NCBI GenBank assembly: GCA_937899075.1
Contig: CALDJX010000048.1
Location: forward strand, 1 to 38,523
Length of the DNA stretch: 38,523 nucleotides
Reading direction: 5' to 3'
DNA from: an uncultured Planctomyces sp.
GTDB lineage: Bacteria; Planctomycetota; Planctomycetia; Planctomycetales; Planctomycetaceae
Every line of letters begins with the position of its first letter. Position 1 is the stretch's first letter. Positions 34,621-38,523 of this stretch are shown here, piece by piece. The position numbers and the translations under genes are program-made. The notes under the pieces were generated by a model. It did not search any database. It was not told the DNA's origin and saw only the letters and a program-made list of their open reading frames with translations.

Positions 34621-37600
34621 CTAATCGAGGTACATGAATTCGTTGCTGCCCAGCAGCACCTGGGCATAGCTTTGCCAAAGCGTCAGCTTGCTCTGCGGAT
34701 CCGCTTCACTGTTGAGGTAAGCCAGTCCGAGTTTCACTTCCCCGTCAACGGGCGGCCGGCCAAAGGCAAGCATGAAGCCTCGTCGGATGCGAGTCTCATC
34801 ACTGTCCGGTGCTTCCTTGTGAAGCCGTGCCGAGAATGCCTTGGCCTGTTCCACCATGAACGGGCTGTTCAAAACAAAGAGCTGCTGCTGAGGCACCGTC
34901 GTTTCGCTGCGTTTTGAACTGGTGATATTCGCGTCTGGAAAATCAAAGAGGCGAAGCAGGTTGTCGAGTTCGTGGCGGCTGACCTTCGCGTAAACCGTCC
35001 GACGCACATTGTTGGCATCCGCCAGATTTGTGGACGGGCCACCGAAGGTTCGGTCGAGCTTGCCGGACACATCCAGCAAAGCGTCTCGCCATGCTTCGAC
35101 GTCCAGACGTCGACGATTCATTCTCCAGAGAAACCGGTTGTCTGCGTCGATGTCGGAGTTGGGGTCGCTGTTCGAAGTGCTCAGCTGATAAGTCGAGGAC
35201 AGCATGATCTCGCGATGAAGCGTTTTCGTCGACCAGTCCGACTCGATGAATTTCGAGGCTAAATAGTCCAGCAGGCCAGGATGCGTGGGAGCTTCACCCT
35301 GTTTTCCAAAGTTGCTCGGTGTGGCAACGATTCCACGTCCGAAATGATGCTGCCAGATTCGATTTGCGAACACTCGCGCGGTGAGCGGGTTGTCACGATG
35401 AGTGATGGCTTCAGCCAGTTGCCGCCGACCGCTGCCTTCGGTGAACTGATCGCGATCCGATCCCGCAAGAATCCTCAGGAAACGCCGCGGCGCCACTTCG
35501 CGTTGCTGAGCCGGGTTGCCGCGAACGAAGACACGCATGTCGGCAGCGTTCGCTTCGGTGTAGGCATGAGCGATGGCGTACATCGGCGGAGCAGTCTTCT
35601 TCGCGTCTTCAAAGTCGGCTCGCAGTTTGATGAGCTGGTCGCGTTTCTCATCGGTCAGAAAGTTTTCAAGGTGATCATCGGTGACGGCGAACGGTCCGTC
35701 TTTGCCAAACACGATCGACAGGACATCCTTGACGGGATTGATAGGACCGTCCACTGGCTGTTCCGTGTAGACACTGAACTGGACGGCGGCCTGGTCGCCG
35801 CATCCAGCCTGGTCGGATCCACTATTATCCAGACCGCCGGTCGCCTTGAAACGTTGATAGCCTGCGGGAAGGTCGTAGACGATCACACAGGGAGCGTGCA
35901 CGCCGATGCCATTGTCGTACGTCTTGCCGCCAACTTTGATCGGCTGGCCGCCGTAATTCCGGTTGATCTTTCCACCGCCGAACCCTTCCAACGACTTCCA
36001 TTTCACTTCCGTTAGCTTCAGCTCGCCTTTTTCTCCGACGAGTCGCGGAGCGATCCAGTCGGAATGGTCACAACTGTTGCCGTTGCCACCGTCTGACACG
36101 ACAAGGAACAACTGCTTCGCTCCGCTGATGTCGACATCGATCCCCGCCGTCGGTCGGACCTTCGTGACTTTCGGAGTCACAAATCGAGGCCTGCCCGGCT
36201 TGTGAGGTTTGTCACCAGCGGATTGGACCAGGTTTGTCGTGGTGACTCCGTCGCGAACATTCAGCAGGCTTTGGATGTACTCCTGAAAGGCGCTTGCGAC
36301 CGTCGACACCTCGTCGGGGACGGACTCGGTCGCGTTGCTGCTCGGTGATTCTAAAGCGGTGAGAGCGAACCATGAATCGAGAGCGCTGATCTTTCCTTTC
36401 TGCTTTGCATCAAGAAAGCTGATCCAGCGTTTGAGCAGAAACTCGTTCACGCCGGCCGCTTCAGCGAGCGTCTTAGTGTTTGCAGGCTGTCCGTTCGCCG
36501 CGGCGGATCGATGCGTCCAAACCGCGGTGACATACTTTGCAATCTCGCCAACCTTCGTTTCCGCTGCTGTCGCTTTCTCGTCGGCCAGAAACTTCTTCAG
36601 GTCGGCGTCCGTGCTCTTAACCCGTTGCTGACCGTCGTTGTACGCCTTAATTTCCTCCGGCCTGCAAAGCGGAGCGTTGTGCAGTTTCGAGCTGCGGAAG
36701 ATCCCGGCCAGCGAGTAATAATCCTGAGTCGGAATCGGATCGAACTTGTGATCGTGACAGCGAGCACACGACACCGTCAGGCCGAGAAATCCTCGCGTGA
36801 GCGTATCGATGCGGTCGTCGAGTTCATCGGCTGCTGCTTTGGCTGCATCGCTGTTCTTGTAGTACTGCGCACCCAGACCAAAGAACCCCAGCGCGACGAG
36901 GTGATCGTAGGATGCCTCCGATTCCGGTCCGATCAGATCGCCCGCGATCTGCATGCGGACGAACTTGTCGTAGGGCATGTCCTGATTGAACGCAGAGACA
37001 ACCCAGTCGCGGTAGCGGAACCCGTTCGTATTCGCCTTGACCGAGAACGTATGCGCCTGGTCTTCGGAGTACCGCGCAACATCCAGCCAGTACCGACCCC
37101 ACCGCTCACCGTAATGATCCGATTGAAGCAGCCGGTTGATCACCTTCTCAAAGGCATCCGTGGATTCGTCGTGAAGAAAGGCCGCAACATCGTCCGGAGT
37201 CGGCGGCAGGCCAGTCAGGTCGAACGTCGCGCGACGAATCAGTTCTTGCTTCCCAGCTTGATCGACAGGCCGCAGCTTGAGCTGCTCCATTTTCGCCAGC
37301 GTGAAATAGTCGATGGCGTTCTTCGGCCAGTCGGAGCGTTCAACCTTGGGAGCCGCGGGCTGAGTGATTGGCTGGTAAGCCCAATGTTTGCCGGCTTCGT
37401 CGAAGTCGATTGATGTCTCAACAAGCTGACGATCACGAGGATCCGGGGCCCCCATCTCGACCCACTTGACGAAGTCGGCGATCACCGAGTCGGGGAGCTT
37501 GCCCTTCGGCGGCATCTCAAAACCGTCATGTCGCAAAGCGCTGATCAACAGGCTCTCGGCAACATTCTTCGGCACGACCGCGGCTCCGGAGTCGCCGCCC

Positions 37601-37827
37601 TTCTGTGCTGCTTCGCGTGAATCAAGCAGCAGCCCACCTTTGACGTTTTTCGATTTCGCGGAATGACACTCGTAACAATGCTGCAAAAGCACCGGCCGAA
37701 TCTTCTTTTCGAAGAACTCAACGCCAGCGGCATCGACTGGGGTCTTGACCGCGTCCTCCGCAGGCAGAGAACGTTGAGTCAGTGCGAAGAGCGCAACGGC
37801 AAACAGAGTTGCTGATCGGAACTTCAT
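34621..37827 (-). CDS. PSD1 cytochrome-type protein (DUF1549/DUF1553) with embedded NPCBM-like domain
   Basis: Encodes 1068 residues with a signal peptide (KFRSATLFAVALFALTQ, cleavage near LPAED). A cytochrome domain comes first: CYECH at 51-55, GGLLLDSREAAQKGG, and FEMPPKGKLPD. DUF1549 follows (LIRRATFDLTGLPPTPDDVA, HYGERWGRYWLDVARYSED) with a second heme motif CARCH at 354-358. Between DUF1549 and DUF1553, about residues 561-688, lies an NPCBM-like carbohydrate-binding module: SDGGNGNSCDHSDWIAPRLV, KINRNYGGQPIKVGGKTYDN, GIGVHAPCVIVYDLPAGYQR and FKATGGLDNSGSDQAGC. DUF1553 ends the protein (NPLTARVFANRIWQHHFGRG, RRRLDVEAWRDALL). The module implies that the enzyme meets glycans. It is transcribed ahead of the DUF1501 gene at 33084-34499. 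Confidence 0.92.
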   Translation of the reverse strand: MKFRSATLFAVALFALTQRSLPAEDAVKTPVDAAGVEFFEKKIRPVLLQHCYECHSAKSKNVKGGLLLDSREAAQKGGDSGAAVVPKNVAESLLISALRHDGFEMPPKGKLPDSVIADFVKWVEMGAPDPRDRQLVETSIDFDEAGKHWAYQPITQPAAPKVERSDWPKNAIDYFTLAKMEQLKLRPVDQAGKQELIRRATFDLTGLPPTPDDVAAFLHDESTDAFEKVINRLLQSDHYGERWGRYWLDVARYSEDQAHTFSVKANTNGFRYRDWVVSAFNQDMPYDKFVRMQIAGDLIGPESEASYDHLVALGFFGLGAQYYKNSDAAKAAADELDDRIDTLTRGFLGLTVSCARCHDHKFDPIPTQDYYSLAGIFRSSKLHNAPLCRPEEIKAYNDGQQRVKSTDADLKKFLADEKATAAETKVGEIAKYVTAVWTHRSAAANGQPANTKTLAEAAGVNEFLLKRWISFLDAKQKGKISALDSWFALTALESPSSNATESVPDEVSTVASAFQEYIQSLLNVRDGVTTTNLVQSAGDKPHKPGRPRFVTPKVTKVRPTAGIDVDISGAKQLFLVVSDGGNGNSCDHSDWIAPRLVGEKGELKLTEVKWKSLEGFGGGKINRNYGGQPIKVGGKTYDNGIGVHAPCVIVYDLPAGYQRFKATGGLDNSGSDQAGCGDQAAVQFSVYTEQPVDGPINPVKDVLSIVFGKDGPFAVTDDHLENFLTDEKRDQLIKLRADFEDAKKTAPPMYAIAHAYTEANAADMRVFVRGNPAQQREVAPRRFLRILAGSDRDQFTEGSGRRQLAEAITHRDNPLTARVFANRIWQHHFGRGIVATPSNFGKQGEAPTHPGLLDYLASKFIESDWSTKTLHREIMLSSTYQLSTSNSDPNSDIDADNRFLWRMNRRRLDVEAWRDALLDVSGKLDRTFGGPSTNLADANNVRRTVYAKVSRHELDNLLRLFDFPDANITSSKRSETTVPQQQLFVLNSPFMVEQAKAFSARLHKEAPDSDETRIRRGFMLAFGRPPVDGEVKLGLAYLNSEADPQSKLTLWQSYAQVLLGSNEFMYLD

Positions 37828-38137
37828 CGGCGGGTCTTCGTAAGCAATGCGGGAACAGCGAGGGTTTCAAGGCGGGACAGCGATTGTACCCGGAATGATC
37901 TCGCCAGAGCCAGATCGCGAAAGAACGTGTTGGAATGCCGCACTCGCTGATTGCATTCTTCCAATGGCCAAGCGGATCAAATGTTCGAGGTACAGACAGA
38001 AGTTTACCCTATGCGGGTCCAGCGATCAGTCGATGACGATATGTCGTAAGTACTTTACGAGATCAGATAACTGGTGATTGTTCGCTGCGGGACATCGATC
38101 CAATTATCCTTTTCCTGAACCATCGGCCAACCCGCAG
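37828..38137. other. upstream region of the minus-strand PSD1 gene, no gene recognised
   Basis: About 310 bases between the start of the PSD1 gene and the heme-protein remnant. It should contain the promoter for the minus-strand pair. A plus-strand open frame (37847-38077, 76 codons) has an unlikely composition and matches nothing known; it may be decayed coding sequence of the gene whose tail follows. Confidence 0.35.
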
Positions 38138-38311
38138 ATGCTGACGGCAGTCATTGAAGTGAAACGGTCCGGCATTGAGGAACAAAAGAAGTCGAATGTC
38201 TCGACGATACCGTTGGGCAAGTTGAACACCCTGACCTCCGACGAAGTCCACGACATGCTGATGTAGCTGTCAAGCGAAGGGAACGCCGGGAATCAATCGC
38301 TCCAGCAGTGA
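38138..38311 (+). pseudogene. remnant: C-terminal tail of a PVC-type heme-binding protein
   Basis: One frame reads VIEVKRSGIEEQKKSNVSTI then PLGKLNTLTSDEVHDMLM, a TAG, and LSSEGNAGNQSLQQ before TGA at 38309-38311. This matches the conserved end of the large planctomycete/verrucomicrobial putative heme-binding proteins, of the form SxVSxMPxGLLNTLTxxEVLDLLAYLLSGGN. The internal TAG stands where those proteins have the Tyr of LAYL, so a Tyr codon has probably mutated to stop. The rest of the gene, normally many hundreds of residues with a beta-propeller and a CxxCH cytochrome domain, is missing upstream, where the minus-strand PSD1 gene lies. It is a decayed fragment. Confidence 0.65.
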
Positions 38312-38523
38312 TACTTCCTCAATCTCGACTCCTTTCAGCACCCGTTGAAGATGTCGTTGGAAAGTACGATCAAGTGTTCAAGCTGCATTCTGACCTCACT
38401 CACGCTGTTGCTGATCGCATCGACCATCCGAGTTCAGGATCTCGCTCGCTGGACCAGGAAACCGTCCGACTAGCCCTTAAAGAAGCGATCCTGTGAGTTC
38501 AGGTTTTGGTTGGCAGGCGGTGC

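Noticed and set aside
38308..38496. 62-codon frame after the heme-protein remnant, GTG overlapping the TGA stop
   Set aside because: The text (VEDVVGKYDQVFKLHSDLTH) looks somewhat protein-like, but there is no ribosome site, family match or signal; it may be a fragment or chance.

Overview
The window looks like chromosomal DNA of a planctomycete. The lineage signal is the dense set of planctomycete-type families: cytochrome-like proteins with CxxCH motifs and DUF1587/1592/1588/1585 or DUF1549/DUF1553 domains, their DUF1501 and DUF1552 partners with twin-arginine leaders, a secreted sulfatase, PQQ-type and VCBS/ASPIC propellers, and the palindromic intergenic repeat that reads as 'NPTRKRG' when translated. 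Genus cannot be fixed by eye. Almost every protein has a Sec or Tat export signal, so this is an extracytoplasmic, carbohydrate-oriented region.

Layout. 1-1276 (+): the tail of a parvulin-type prolyl isomerase, a strong intrinsic terminator, then a GH16 endo-beta-glucanase. 1380-6847 (-): five tandem genes, in transcription order a pectate-lyase-like beta-helix protein, a Tat-exported FAD oxidoreductase, an alpha/beta-hydrolase esterase, a PPOX-type FMN protein and an SGNH hydrolase. 7201-12442 (+): a Tat-exported Gfo/Idh/MocA oxidoreductase, a HEAT-repeat protein with a DUF3395-like tail, a YceI protein and a polytopic membrane protein. 12485-12742: an integrase/transposase remnant. 12782-21524 (+): sulfatase, PQQ-like propeller, a truncated cytochrome/DUF1587 gene joined to a formylglycine-enzyme-like tail, a BNR-repeat protein, a PL11 rhamnogalacturonan-lyase homologue lacking its middle, and a VCBS/ASPIC protein. 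21688-30386 (+): two cytochrome/partner pairs in series (DUF1592+DUF1552, then DUF1549/1553+DUF1501). 30455-31933 (-): an unpaired DUF1501 gene. 32266-32810 (+): a small helical protein and tRNA-Ser(GGA) with a terminator. 33084-37827 (-): another DUF1549/1553+DUF1501 pair with the palindromic repeat between its genes. 37828-38523: decayed DNA with the tail of a PVC-type heme-binding protein.

Working model (inference). Secreted glycosidases, lyases, esterases and a sulfatase would attack sulfated or pectin-like polysaccharide. Tat-exported flavin/NAD-type oxidoreductases and heme-bearing PSD proteins would supply periplasmic redox chemistry, possibly on released sugars. Several genes look rearranged or eroded (the PL11 deletion, the DUF1587-SUMF1 chimera, the integrase scrap, the heme-protein tail), so the region is evolving by deletion and fusion. 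The most unusual points are those two recombinant genes and the concentration of eight PSD/DUF1501/DUF1552-type genes or remnants between 16.4 kb and the right edge.
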